From: Orbilia blumenaviensis
Taxonomy: Eukaryota > Ascomycota > Orbiliomycetes > Orbiliales > Orbiliaceae
Length of the DNA stretch: 64,000 nt
Direction of reading: 5' to 3'
NCBI GenBank assembly: GCA_036872755.1
Contig: JAVHNS010000005.1
Coordinates: forward strand, 1,922,001 to 1,986,000
Of this stretch, positions 11,092-21,612 are shown piece after piece; the first letter of the stretch is position 1, and the number at the start of each line of letters is the position of its first letter. The notes below the pieces were generated by a model. That model was not told the DNA's origin. It saw only the letters and a list, made by a program, of their open reading frames with translations, and ran no database searches. The position numbers and the translations under genes were made by a program.

Positions 11092-13883
11092 ATGGAGAAT
11101 TCTCCTGGGAAGCCGCCAACAATGATGCATTTAAAAGCGGCAAGGTTGGTGTTAATGTGTCGTACTGGCGCATATACAGACACTGTGGAATACCTGCGGA
11201 ACAACTGCTTGCGATATAGCGAAGATCTCACGAACGAAACTGCGCCAGGAGAAAGTCCTAGCCTAGGAAGCTTGGCTCAATGGCCGCTGTTCACACCTTT
11301 CACAAACAACATTGCTGGGGACTCTGTGGAACTTACTTTTCCACCCCGAGAGAGTGATGGTTCCGTTGGAGCTAGTGAGCTCTATAAAGGAGCTGTTGAT
11401 TTCATCCAAGGCCCAGATATTCTGGGTTGCAAGGTATGCATTTCAGGTGAACTGAGATAGTTAGGTTCTGTTTCCCACAAAGCGAAAAAGCTGACACATG
11501 TGAATATCTGTCTTAGGCTGATAGCCTAGACTATTGGAGGGCCATAGGTAGCGAAAATCGAGACATACAGGGTATATGTCTCGTTGTGCCCTTTAGCTCC
11601 GAAAGCCAGGAATTTGCGACTAGAAGACGGCTTTGGATTCAATGGTGCGATAATTTCCAACAAGAGGTGCTGCACGACATCTTTGGCCGGCAGATCGATC
11701 TCTATGTCCTTAACTTTTCCCGATCTGAATTTCCGCATGAAAGTGGCGCTATGAGGGGCATTCGTCATTTTAACATGAGAACCCAACAAACAGTCGTTCG
11801 ATTTATAAAAACGGTCATGGTCGATATGCCGTTAGATAGGGAGTTTGAGGACGAAGCTGAGAACGGTTCAAGCGACAAAAGAGACATGGAGGACTCTGAT
11901 TCAGAGGAAATTATGGGAGCAGAGCTTGGTGCCGACGGATTGGCGTCTTTAGGATTCGATATTAAACCCGAAATCAGAGGGGATAGCTTCGAATATAGTG
12001 GGATGTATGATGGTGAACTGGATGCAGAGGGTGAACCTGCCTACGATACCAGTGTTATTGGCGTCGACGGTTTGGCAGCCCTTGGGTTCAATTTAGACAA
12101 CGTGACAATTGAAGCCGAGGAATCAGAAGACCTGGAGCCACTTCCTTCACCACCCTTACCACCCTCTTCAGTCGAGAGTCTACCTTACTTCGAATTCACG
12201 AATACTGGAATAGTCGAATCCAGAACAACCCGCTTGTCAGAGATCCATCAAATACTTTCGAAAGCGTTATGGCAAATGTGTGAAGTCCTCGATAAGGAAT
12301 ACTCCATCACGACCAAGCGCTTTCAGGCTGTCGAAGACGCACTGGCAAAGAATGCGCAAAAGGGAATAGTGCTTCAAGATTTCTTGCGAAGGTGCGATGA
12401 TGAGAGAATGTATTTGGTAGTCCCTGAACAACTCGAGGTCATGATTCGGGTCTCGCAGCTATATTCGAAGACCTTTAACTTCGATATCGATGCCAACTTC
12501 CCCATCAGACATTTTGAGCTTGAGCCGGTACAGGGCACAGGAAAATGGCATCCTAAACAGCCGCCGACAATCGACCCAAATGATTGTAAGCATTTCGTTG
12601 GAAGCCTCAAGGATCATACCTCCTTACATTCTTTATTTAAACGGAACTCCCGCCAGGACGAATTTTCGCTTCATCTTTTCGGTTATCGCAATGAGATTCA
12701 TGAGGCCGAAATCCACGAGCTTGAAAACCAAATCCAACAAGCTAAGGAGAAACTCTGGGAAATTGCGGGGATCAAGCAAGAACTCACAGAAAAACGCAAG
12801 AGGTTGCAGGATACGGGAGCACGACAAGAGCTGATGGTACATAATTGCCGAAAAGAACTTCAAACACTCTACAGCCCTGGCTCCTTGGATTGGAACTTTT
12901 CCAAAATCAGACAGTACCTTTCTGGGTTTTTTGTCTCTGGGATATCAGATGAATTCGGTTTGGGGAGCTATATTCCTAAGCAAATTGCCCCCCTAGGCTT
13001 CCAGAAATCCGACGTCACAGGAGAGGATATCCGCATTTTTCAGCTTTTATCCGGAAGAACTGAAGATCTACACAGTGAGCTTATGGAAAAAATCGTTCCA
13101 GTGGTTCAAAAATACAGAGATAGCATCGAAGAGCCTTTCCGTTTAATCCAGAGCGCGTGCACTAAAAACGAAGGCTCCAAGTTTAGTGTTTTGGCTACAC
13201 TAGACGAGGATGAGGGTGAGGACAAGAAGGGTGATGAGAGCAAGGAGGGTGATGAGGACAAGGAGGGTGGTGAGGAAAAGGAGGGTGGTAAGGATAAAGA
13301 GGGTGATGAGGATAAAGAGGGTAATGAGGACAAGAATGATGGAAATGGGGAGGAAGACGAAGAGAAAAAGTACAAGGAGTGGGAAAAAGCTCGGTCTTGC
13401 TTGCAAAACATAGTTCAGGCGGAGATAAAAGAGGAAGATATCGAAACAAATAGACTATTCACAGAGTACCAAGCACTTACGGCGAACACTAACAAGGCTA
13501 TACAGAACTTGCAAGATCAATGGAACAGCATAAATGGACTTGGTCTTCGCCTCGAGGGTCTTATCGAAACTGCCCACAAAAAATCAAACGCAAAGGTTCT
13601 ATCCCTAGATCACAAGCACATTCAAGAGCAACTCCTTTTAGATGATCAAATCTTTAAGGATATAATAGCTACTTTGGATGATGATAATATAAAAGTCGGA
13701 ACTTATGCGGGTATAATCCACCACGGATCCTTCTTCCGCACGATGGTGGGAGCTTACGAGCACCACATTGCGGATGGAAACAACTGTCAGTGTTGGACGG
13801 TACCCAAACTCAATACCTCGCCGCCTACGAGTCCGGAACAGACTATACTGGAACCAACAAAGCAATTGGCGGTCAGCGAATAA
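11092..13883 (+). CDS. Probable pseudo-GTPase, coiled-coil, related to island GTPases
   Basis: Two exons, 11092-11433 and 11517-13883 (donor GTATGC, acceptor TCTTAG, phase 0), give about 902 residues. There is no intact P-loop, but the order of elements matches the island GTPases. A first strand and turn (ARLVLMCRTGAYTD) stands where they have strand 1 and GxxxxGKS. VDFIQGPDI stands where they have the DTPG strand. IQGICLVVPF and IDLYVLNFSRSEF match the strand before, and the strand carrying, G4. An acidic linker follows with a duplicated motif (DGLASLGFD near 280, DGLAALGFN near 325 in genomic order), then coiled coils, a FPI...W segment like that of the 806-residue GTPase, and a Lys/Glu/Asp/Gly repeat encoded at about 13207-13360. 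My reading is a GTPase fold that has lost G1 and G3. The homology is by eye only. Confidence 0.72.
13201..13365 (+). repeat. Imperfect coding repeat, Asp-Glu-Lys-Gly rich
   Basis: Degenerate repeat of about 15-18 bases (gatgaggacaaggagggt-like) inside the pseudo-GTPase gene. It encodes repeated DEDKEG/EEKEGG units, a charged low-complexity linker before the last coiled coil. Such repeats slip easily, so copy number is likely to vary between strains (inference). Confidence 0.75.
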
Positions 13884-14900
13884 TGTGCAAGATACTTTTT
13901 GTTATGCTGATAAAGTTTCAATGGCGAGTTATTAGAGACTGGCTGTGGGCAGTTGCATCGTTGCATGCAATGTTATTCATCAATTGGCGATACGGCGTTT
14001 ATTCTGGGGGGAATTAGGAAATCTTAGGACCGGCTGGGGATAAGGCTTTGTGTATTCCATGAATTAGGGAAGATACCTTAGCTGGTGACTGCCGCTATAC
14101 TGTATACTTGTAAATAGATAGCTTTTTCGAAAGACCGCAGTTTAGGTATACATGGTCTCGTAAACAAGCTTCCCCAGTATACGTAGTATTTTCAAGTTGT
14201 GGGCTGCGAGAACGAGGAGAACTGTTAGGCTTTGCTAGCTAAACATTCACAAGTTTCAGCCGTATGACCACCCCATGGCGTATGGACAACCTTTTCCTTT
14301 TTGAGTATATATGTATAGCTGAGGCTGGTTTACAAGACCGGGTATAGCTAATTCAAGCTCCTGCTGTAGTTTTCTTCATGTCGTGATCATCGTCGTCATT
14401 TGAAGGTGTAGAATTTTTCTTTTGTGATAAGATATATGAAAGACAGAACTTCGCCAGAACCCCGAAGGCTTCAGAAATTCTCGCTTCCAACTTCGGAAGG
14501 CTGAAAATTCGCTTGATATAGAACATGTCAGTGTCACGCCCTAGGTATTTTCACATGCATATGACCCCTTTTAGCCGATCATGGCACCACGCCGGTTGCT
14601 ACCGAGCCGCGCAAGGCCGATTCATTGGAGCTGCAAGGCTTTACCTCAACTTGATCGAATCTCCCACTAATCTGACCATCATAGCCCAACCCGTTGAGTG
14701 GTTAGGTTCACACTGTAGATTCATTGATTGCGACTATATACGAAGATATATCCTACGTTGCCATGGCTTTAAAACTCAAGTTCAGATGGCCATCGATGGC
14801 TCGAGCAAGAAAATTTCCACATAACTAGCAGTATAATATATAATTATACATAACGATTATATATCGATAACCTCATTACCAATAATTCGAGTACAGAAAG
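13884..14900. other. Intergenic between pseudo-GTPase and first GTPase
   Basis: About 1 kb, AT-rich near the 3' end (tatataattatac at 14835-14870). A 99-codon frame at 14525-14824 has no family pattern or splice context and is not called. The last 100 bases are the probable promoter of the next gene. Confidence 0.45.
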
Positions 14901-17321
14901 ATGGCTACCACGAGCGAAGATGTCCCGCAGGAAAAAAACATCGTGGTTTTGGGTCTCACGCAAAATGGGAAATCATCTTTTGTGCACTCCATACTGAAAT
15001 ACGCGGGTGAAAATGACCCGGAAGCCTCAGAAGCCCCTGCTATTGGAAACGGATCCGCATCGCAGACCCAGGATGTTAGGAAATACTCGACGACTATTGA
15101 CATTCGTCGATATATTGCGAGAAAAAATGGGCAACGGACAGATATTACCCACACTTCGGAAGGTTCGAGGGCTGTCATAACTTATGACGACGAAGGAAGG
15201 GAAGATTCTCGGAAATATGAACCACTGGTGTTCAAGGAAACTGTCGACCCAGAAACAAAAGAGAGGGTCGTTATCACACAAGAGTTTGAACAGAGCATCC
15301 GCAAAATTCAAGCAGGGCTTATCCCTGATACCCCAGAACCGTCGGGATGTATCCTCAAGCTAAATATGTACGACACGCCAGGGTTAAGCGACTCGGAAGG
15401 CCTCAAGGACCTAGAAAAAGACTTCGTGAAACAAGGGTATACAGCAACGGAAGCGAGAGAGGCGGCGACTACATGCAATAGAAATCTAGTCGACGAAAAA
15501 CACAAAATTGCGATAATGAATGCAGTTAAAAATATTGGCACGCTACACGGCGTTTGCATCGTTATTCGCGATGGCAAAAATTTTGGGCAGGAATTAAAAG
15601 AGTTGAAGAGTATCGTTGAAACCTTCCGATCAATATCTCCAGATCTCAACTTTTATATGATACACACGAGGGTGACAAACGTAACAATGTTTCAGGCGAA
15701 GACTCTCAACCGTATCCCAAAATCAGAGGAATTTTTCGCTCTTCGAGCGACGCATTTCTTCATCAATAATGAGCCCGACCTCGGGGACGATTTACACGAG
15801 GGCGATCCGCTTAGCCAGCACTTCGCATACCGGGCGCTGTCAGATTTTCTCTTCGAGCTGACCGAGGCTTCAGGAGTCAATATCACAAAGTTCAAATACC
15901 AAAAGAGTGATACGTCACTCGAAGAGGTTGTCGCCTCAAGTCTTAGAATATACGCTGCCTATATAGAAGCCAACAACCGCATTCTTCAAGAAAAGATCCG
16001 ACTATTAGATCTCGAGCGACGACCTCTTCTTAGAATTGCCGACGTTTATGAGAAAGAGAGAGATGAGTTGCGTTCAAGACGTAACACCTTCGACACAACT
16101 GAGCGCATCAAAGTTGGAACTGCTTGCCGCGAGCTTAAAGTTGGGTTTTTAAGGTCATCAAAAACGGTTACGTTTCCAATCGCAACGAATTCTGTGATCA
16201 GGGCCGTTGAATGTTCGCCTGAAAACCCCCCGAGCGCTTCTTGGGACAGATCATCAGACGGAATTGGTCGCTATATGTCAAATGTAAGGTTGACAGTCCA
16301 TTACGGTCATGTCACGGCTTCCGTTACCGCCTTCTCCTTCAGGTGTGACGTCTACTCAGACACGATTTCGTCAATAACATCGCAAATGAATAGCATAGCG
16401 GATCTCAGAAGATCCAAGGTGCTGGAAGCATACCGGCTAGAGCAACAACAAGACAAGTACAAGTCAGAAATTTCAGCGAACGGCGCACGCTTGACGAAGT
16501 TAGAGAGTCTAATAGAAGCGATACGGGCCCGTTTTGTAGACGACGAGGAGATATCTGACTCCAACTGCGAGCGTACAAAGCTACGAAACAGCAATAATCT
16601 GTATTGTGTGGCAAAAGGCCACAACTCCGAACTTGAAATCCCAAGAGAGCTAATTCCTCACATCAAAAGCTACGAAGGAAATTCCCGTAAAAGATTGTAT
16701 GGGTATGCTGAGTGCCATTACCGGGCTAGATGCCTCGTGGCAAAAAGCTTGGTGACTGCTAAAAGAATGATTGTGCGGAATCAAAAGGCCCGGCAGCAGT
16801 TGAAGGATATAGAGGCGATTTTGGGACAGCACCTCAGCGGCAATAGTAGCCAGCACGAATTGAATGCTTCCTTAACAGATATAGTAACAAAAGTTGAAAT
16901 AATTGAAGTTCCAGACACCGCGTCAGAGAAGGAGGTGGATCTCACCGCAATATTTAAATCTCGGATCTTGGACCTTCTACACCCATTTCGGGCTGAGCTT
17001 GAGCAGTGCATCGAAGGAACCACAACTATGCTGCAAGGAATTTTAGAAAAGGTGTATACTATAGAGGAATGGTTGGATCAGGCGCTTGAAGAACTCCAGA
17101 GATTCCGAGAAGATTGGAATGCGAGGTTACAATATCACGAAGAATCTTATGATGCTGCTCACCAGGCTGCGGACCTCGTGGATCAAGAATCATATTCTCT
17201 TGCGCAATTCACAATTCTTCGTCTTGCTTTCGAAGAGATACAAAGAAATCCCGAGGCGGAGGATCCATTTGTGAAGATAGCCCAGAGTATTGCTTACTCA
17301 AGTTTAATCTTAAAGGACTAG
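14901..17321 (+). CDS. Large AIG1-like P-loop GTPase with coiled coils (806 aa)
   Basis: Predicted TRAFAC-class GTPase, intronless. G1 is GLTQNGKS at residues 18-25. G2 is likely the Thr in GNGSASQT near 53-57. G3 is DTPG at 158-161, followed by LSDSEG. A strand-helix block (GVCIVI ... NFYMIHTRVTN) holds the G4 position with HTRVT instead of NKxD. FFINNEPD near 290 is the G5-region equivalent. The insertion between G2 and G3 is longer than in its neighbours. After the G domain come a long coiled coil (about 345-410), a beta-rich module with a FPI strand and the Trp of SASWDR (about 430-500), and more coiled coil to the C-terminus. No signal peptide or membrane segment is visible, so it is probably cytosolic. 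It is the most divergent of the five active-looking island GTPases. Function unknown. Confidence 0.85.
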   Translation: MATTSEDVPQEKNIVVLGLTQNGKSSFVHSILKYAGENDPEASEAPAIGNGSASQTQDVRKYSTTIDIRRYIARKNGQRTDITHTSEGSRAVITYDDEGREDSRKYEPLVFKETVDPETKERVVITQEFEQSIRKIQAGLIPDTPEPSGCILKLNMYDTPGLSDSEGLKDLEKDFVKQGYTATEAREAATTCNRNLVDEKHKIAIMNAVKNIGTLHGVCIVIRDGKNFGQELKELKSIVETFRSISPDLNFYMIHTRVTNVTMFQAKTLNRIPKSEEFFALRATHFFINNEPDLGDDLHEGDPLSQHFAYRALSDFLFELTEASGVNITKFKYQKSDTSLEEVVASSLRIYAAYIEANNRILQEKIRLLDLERRPLLRIADVYEKERDELRSRRNTFDTTERIKVGTACRELKVGFLRSSKTVTFPIATNSVIRAVECSPENPPSASWDRSSDGIGRYMSNVRLTVHYGHVTASVTAFSFRCDVYSDTISSITSQMNSIADLRRSKVLEAYRLEQQQDKYKSEISANGARLTKLESLIEAIRARFVDDEEISDSNCERTKLRNSNNLYCVAKGHNSELEIPRELIPHIKSYEGNSRKRLYGYAECHYRARCLVAKSLVTAKRMIVRNQKARQQLKDIEAILGQHLSGNSSQHELNASLTDIVTKVEIIEVPDTASEKEVDLTAIFKSRILDLLHPFRAELEQCIEGTTTMLQGILEKVYTIEEWLDQALEELQRFREDWNARLQYHEESYDAAHQAADLVDQESYSLAQFTILRLAFEEIQRNPEAEDPFVKIAQSIAYSSLILKD

Positions 17322-17950
17322 CTAACATTCAAGTACTCTTTAAATAGCCAGGGAGGGTTTCTGGGGTGGCAGAAACCAACTCTGCTGGTGTACGAAATAA
17401 TATCCATAAGCCAGTTAGGAACTTGTTTTCTAAGTAGACCAATCTATTGTTGGCTTCATTTTAGCTTATATAAGAAATTTAGTATATATATATATATATT
17501 ACAGGATTTAAATACTAAATAAAACATAGTCTCTAGATTCATCAAATCTATGGAAGTAGGTACTGAGTCCCGGTGCAGCTTGAATCACTATATTCGAATA
17601 TATTCGATGCATTGTATATATATGTATGCTTAGGTAGGATCATAGGTAGGGCTGGAACTTGGGATGCGAGATACTATCTTCACACAGACTTATATTTGTC
17701 ACAGACACCACCTAGATTCGGAATCTAAAGACTCATTACCTTTCAATTCTAATGTCAAATTAAATTGTAATAATAAGGATCTCTTTTGAGGAAATATATA
17801 ACATGTTTGGTAAAGAAAATAAACATTCGATTTAGTACGGCGCGCTGTACCTTAGACCGCTGCCTCATTATTTACTTGTGCAATTAACTCTAGAGTATAG
17901 AGCAGTTAAGAAAACCAGAAATATGTTCAAAATGCAAATAACTCCGTGGG
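17322..17950. other. Convergent intergenic with AT microsatellite
   Basis: This lies between the 3' ends of the 806-residue GTPase and GTPase B1. It is strongly AT-rich and includes a TA dinucleotide run at about 17483-17499. No coding feature is seen. Confidence 0.55.
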
Positions 17951-19696
17951 CTACCGACCCAGCTTGTCCATGGTGCGGAGTTTGATCTCCAAGGAGTGGT
18001 AGCCTTGGCTTTGAACAAACTCAAATAAATCTTCAACGGAAACAGAGTCTATTCCACTTGACCGTGCCTTTTTATATCTCTCACGATCAACTTGATCGAA
18101 GCCCATAGTTATGGAATTCCAATCAAGGCATAATTGATTTATCAATGTGTCACAGTGTGGGATAAGTTCTGAAATTTCTTTCAGCTCTGGGTCCATCGGC
18201 TTTATGTCATTCTGAGAATCGAAATAGTCTTGAAGTTTCTTGGCTTCCTCAATGGCTAATTTCGCTTCCAGGATACGCCTATTCAGCCCTTCGATCAACA
18301 CTCTATAATGTTTCCGGTTTTCAATTGATACAATAGCTTCCAGTGATGGGATATGACCAGGGGATGCGCGATACTGGCCCAGCCAGACTGTTCGATCGCC
18401 ATTCCATTCCTTGTGCGTCCATTGAGAATATGGAAGGTTACTATCTGCCTCGACACTAAAACCAGGGTAATCAGGCTCTTTGATGATAAGTGTATCCTTG
18501 ATTGATGTCCTAACCATCTTATTCCAGATAGATTGTGGGGCAGAAAGTTCGTGATGCGGGGCTGTTGAATAGGTGCGGATAGTAAACTTGCTGTTGTTGT
18601 CAAAGAGTGCGAGCTCCTTTTTCATCTGTTCTATTTCGCTTTCGAGAGTAAGGGTTCTTTTTATCGTTGAAGCCTGGAGCTGGCCACCGCTATCAGCCAG
18701 AATGAAAAGCTCTCTCTCCCTTTGACTGAGTCTGAGTTTTGCGTCCTTCAGCCATCTAGAGAGTGTTTCGTCGACCTGAATCATCGTACCGCTTTTAACC
18801 AGTCTGATATTTTGAATTGGCATTGGATTTTGGCTCATGAAATAGTTGACCATATCATAAATCTGATTCCTGGTTATCAGCTCTTCCACGAGGAGGTAGG
18901 GGTCGGGGGCGCTGTCGATGTAAAATTGCCTAGCGTCCTGACCAAACTTGTTGTGAAACTCTTCTCTTCTCTCGCGCATGGTAACTACTCTAGCAGAGTC
19001 TGGCCTCGCAGATTTGGAGAACTTTTTGATTACAGATCTTGCTGGTCTATTCTGAACCTGAACCCATTTTTGCTGCCATTCCTCGATCGAAAACCTTGTA
19101 TTGATCACTGCCAACCCTCCAAATAGATTGGGCATGCAGCTTTGGTAATATCGGTAAATTGCCTGGAGCTTTGCGCCAAACGCTTCTGTAGAGCTCAAAA
19201 CAAATACGATTGCGGTAAGGTGGTTACATCCTTCCCCGGCCTGAGACAACGTCTTGAGATGCATCATGACCTCAGCTATGTTACGGTCATCCGATCCGAA
19301 GCTATCATCTAATCCAGGGGTGTCGATAAGCCGAAGGTTAACCATGCGAGGGTTTTCTTCCAATGGAACTATTTCACAATCATCTGCAGTTTTTTTCTTC
19401 CAGATTTTACGGAAGAGGTGGTTTTCGTTGTCTTCGGAAACATCGACCTGCTGCAAACCGGTCCTCTCGCGCCCAATAGGATCCCAAGTTGTTACTCTTT
19501 CCATAAGTTTATAGCGCGTGCGTCTGAAAAGTAGGTTGTGTTCTTTGCAGGTTTTAGTACAGCTCTTAGAGCCGTCGCCTTCTAGGGCTGGTTCATACCC
19601 GGGTTCCCGTTCACAGAGTTCTGCGATTTTGTTGATTAGGGTACTTTTCCCACTTTGGGATGGGCCGATTATAAGTATATTGAGGTCGTCCCCCAT
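17951..19696 (-). CDS. AIG1/GIMAP-like GTPase, subfamily B copy 1 (581 aa)
   Basis: Intronless predicted GTPase. G1 GPSQSGKS is at residues 11-18. G2 lies in KSCTKTCKEH, very like the S-x-T-K-T-C of animal GIMAP/AIG1 proteins. G3 DTPG is at 125-128, followed by LDDSFG. The G4 position reads VINTRFS rather than NKxD, and FYIDSAPDP is the G5-region equivalent. A helical region, a beta-module with several Trp (SQWTHKEW, VWLGQYRASPG, about 400-440), a further coiled coil and the ending VEDLFEFVQSQGYHSLE follow. No signal or membrane segment is seen. It is clearly paralogous to the minus-strand gene at 24014-25726 (roughly half the residues identical by eye). It is divergently transcribed from the GTPase starting at 21613, sharing about 1.9 kb of upstream sequence. 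Confidence 0.87.
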   Translation of the reverse strand: MGDDLNILIIGPSQSGKSTLINKIAELCEREPGYEPALEGDGSKSCTKTCKEHNLLFRRTRYKLMERVTTWDPIGRERTGLQQVDVSEDNENHLFRKIWKKKTADDCEIVPLEENPRMVNLRLIDTPGLDDSFGSDDRNIAEVMMHLKTLSQAGEGCNHLTAIVFVLSSTEAFGAKLQAIYRYYQSCMPNLFGGLAVINTRFSIEEWQQKWVQVQNRPARSVIKKFSKSARPDSARVVTMRERREEFHNKFGQDARQFYIDSAPDPYLLVEELITRNQIYDMVNYFMSQNPMPIQNIRLVKSGTMIQVDETLSRWLKDAKLRLSQRERELFILADSGGQLQASTIKRTLTLESEIEQMKKELALFDNNSKFTIRTYSTAPHHELSAPQSIWNKMVRTSIKDTLIIKEPDYPGFSVEADSNLPYSQWTHKEWNGDRTVWLGQYRASPGHIPSLEAIVSIENRKHYRVLIEGLNRRILEAKLAIEEAKKLQDYFDSQNDIKPMDPELKEISELIPHCDTLINQLCLDWNSITMGFDQVDRERYKKARSSGIDSVSVEDLFEFVQSQGYHSLEIKLRTMDKLGR

Positions 19697-21612
19697 CTTT
19701 TAGGTTTGTTTTCAAGATTAACTTAAGAGCTAAAGGTCTGGTTTGGGGGTTCGAAGCTTCGAAGGTCTAATGTTGGTTTGGTGATATAGTGAGGTTATCG
19801 GTTTAATGTAAAAGGACTTCAATTTCAAGATTTTAGATTAGAAGACGGTGGAAGAAAGTGTGTGGCGTGGAATATATAAAGAAGTTATTATTCTTTTAGG
19901 AAATATATATTTGTAGAGTTGGAAAGCGTATGTCAATGAAGTTTCAATGCTAGAAATGCGTAGTGTCCGCTATTTGTTGCTATCGATTGCATTGTCAAAA
20001 TTTCGAAGTCTAGCTCATGGCTTCATGGTCTCAAGGACGCCTTTTATTTTGATCTACGAAAGGTTGATTGACTAAAACGTGTGCAGGTAGGAATAACCCA
20101 CCATTCAATGAGCTCACATGAGCGCTAGTATACTAACTGCAAAGTTACCTAGTATAGGCAATCGGTGAAGTCCGTGTTGTTAATTTGAAGTATTGAGGTT
20201 GGATGCCGGCCAGCGTGATAGGCCCGGATGTCTTTGTTCCGGACCTGCTACGGGTACTGCCCGTGCCAATGCAATACATGAATGGCTATAGCGCTATATT
20301 TTACATGCCAACTGTAGAATCGACTTGCATAAATTCCGAGCCTGAGCCCGCGAGGCTATCTCATTTTGTAAAAAGAATATGCAACATGATGTTGTATGGG
20401 TATTGGGTGGACAGTCCAAGCCTTTGCATTCAGAGTCCTCAAGGCTGCCCCAACGACAGGGCGAGTGCTGGTGTCTTCACATAAATTTGATTCGATTCAC
20501 ACCTGATACATGGTCACGGAATGCAGCTATAGAATTAGCCTCGGCGTTTTCGATAAATTTGAATGTCGGTAGCGTCATAAGCAATCAAATCACTTTGAAT
20601 TCAGGTTTTGTTTTTTTTTGAATTCAAACAAATATTCTCGTGGGTCCCGCATAAGGCTGAGGATTTTGGGACTGTTGGTAAGTACTAGCTGGTGATTACA
20701 ACGTGATGAACTCTAGCCGCACCCCGACGTCTTGCCGCAACAACTAGTAGTAGCGCACCCCAAGATTCATTAATTAGTTAATACAACTAAAAAAAGTCTC
20801 GTTTGCAGATTCGCGGCGATATACATCTGAGTCAATATAGCGATAATGATCCAGAACCCCGCCGACGGGCCTCGCACTACTGATGCTTGTTCATGCCCAG
20901 GATAGGGGCGCGGGCGAAGGCGCCTAGGTATGGGCTGACTGCACACCGCAAGCGAAGCTCCACGGTTGCAAACCTCAGCATGGTATGGAAATCTCTCCAC
21001 CCCAAACTTAAGCCGATTTATGTGCGACTACAGACAGTGTACAGCTGACAAATATTTTGGAAAGGCAGACTACCAGTTACGGTGTGTAGGCAAGTGCCCG
21101 AAAAAAAGAGGAAACGGCTAGAAGTTTTGGTCGTTGGGATTCAGTCATGGGTCCATGTTTGGAACGTTTGCTCAAGATTTTATTGTTCGCAGAAAAATTG
21201 AATGGCGTGACAACTGGGCGCAAATTAAGCTCAAGAAGCTGGATTCCATAGCGCCGTAGCTACGTAGCGATGTATCAGCCGTGTAGATTCGCGATTTCTC
21301 TGCGCAAGTGCGACCAAGTTAATATAACAGTGGAGTAGAAACTACATAATCCACAGCCAAATCTACTGAATGAGTTTTTATATACACAGCTCTCATTTAG
21401 AGCGTAAATACCAAACCAAATCAAGTCATACGTCTGCACGTTTGAGGATAATTTCCACCACAGCCGCCTGACAACTAGTAGCTGCTTCGAAGCTTAAACC
21501 TATTTCAAAGAAACCTATTCGAACTTATATTATATGCATGGTCTAACAGTCTGACCTCCTACTACATAAATTTAAAGTCTCCAGAACAGAAAAAACCACA
21601 ATAAATATCAAA
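19697..21612. promoter_or_regulatory. Shared 1.9 kb divergent intergenic, pair 1
   Basis: Presumed bidirectional regulatory region between GTPases B1 and A1. It contains a 14-base palindrome (ttcgaagcttcgaa) near 19748-19761, about 55 bp upstream of the B1 start. No gene is supported inside. Its length nearly equals that of the matching region of pair 2 (about 1.97 kb), but I see no extended sequence similarity between the two by eye. Confidence 0.4.

Noticed and set aside
13206..13411. Overlapping frames on the opposite strand of the acidic repeat
   Set aside because: They are shadows created by the repeat composition.
14525..14824. 99-codon frame upstream of the 806-residue GTPase
   Set aside because: No domain, no signal and no splice sites. 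It probably overlaps promoter sequence.
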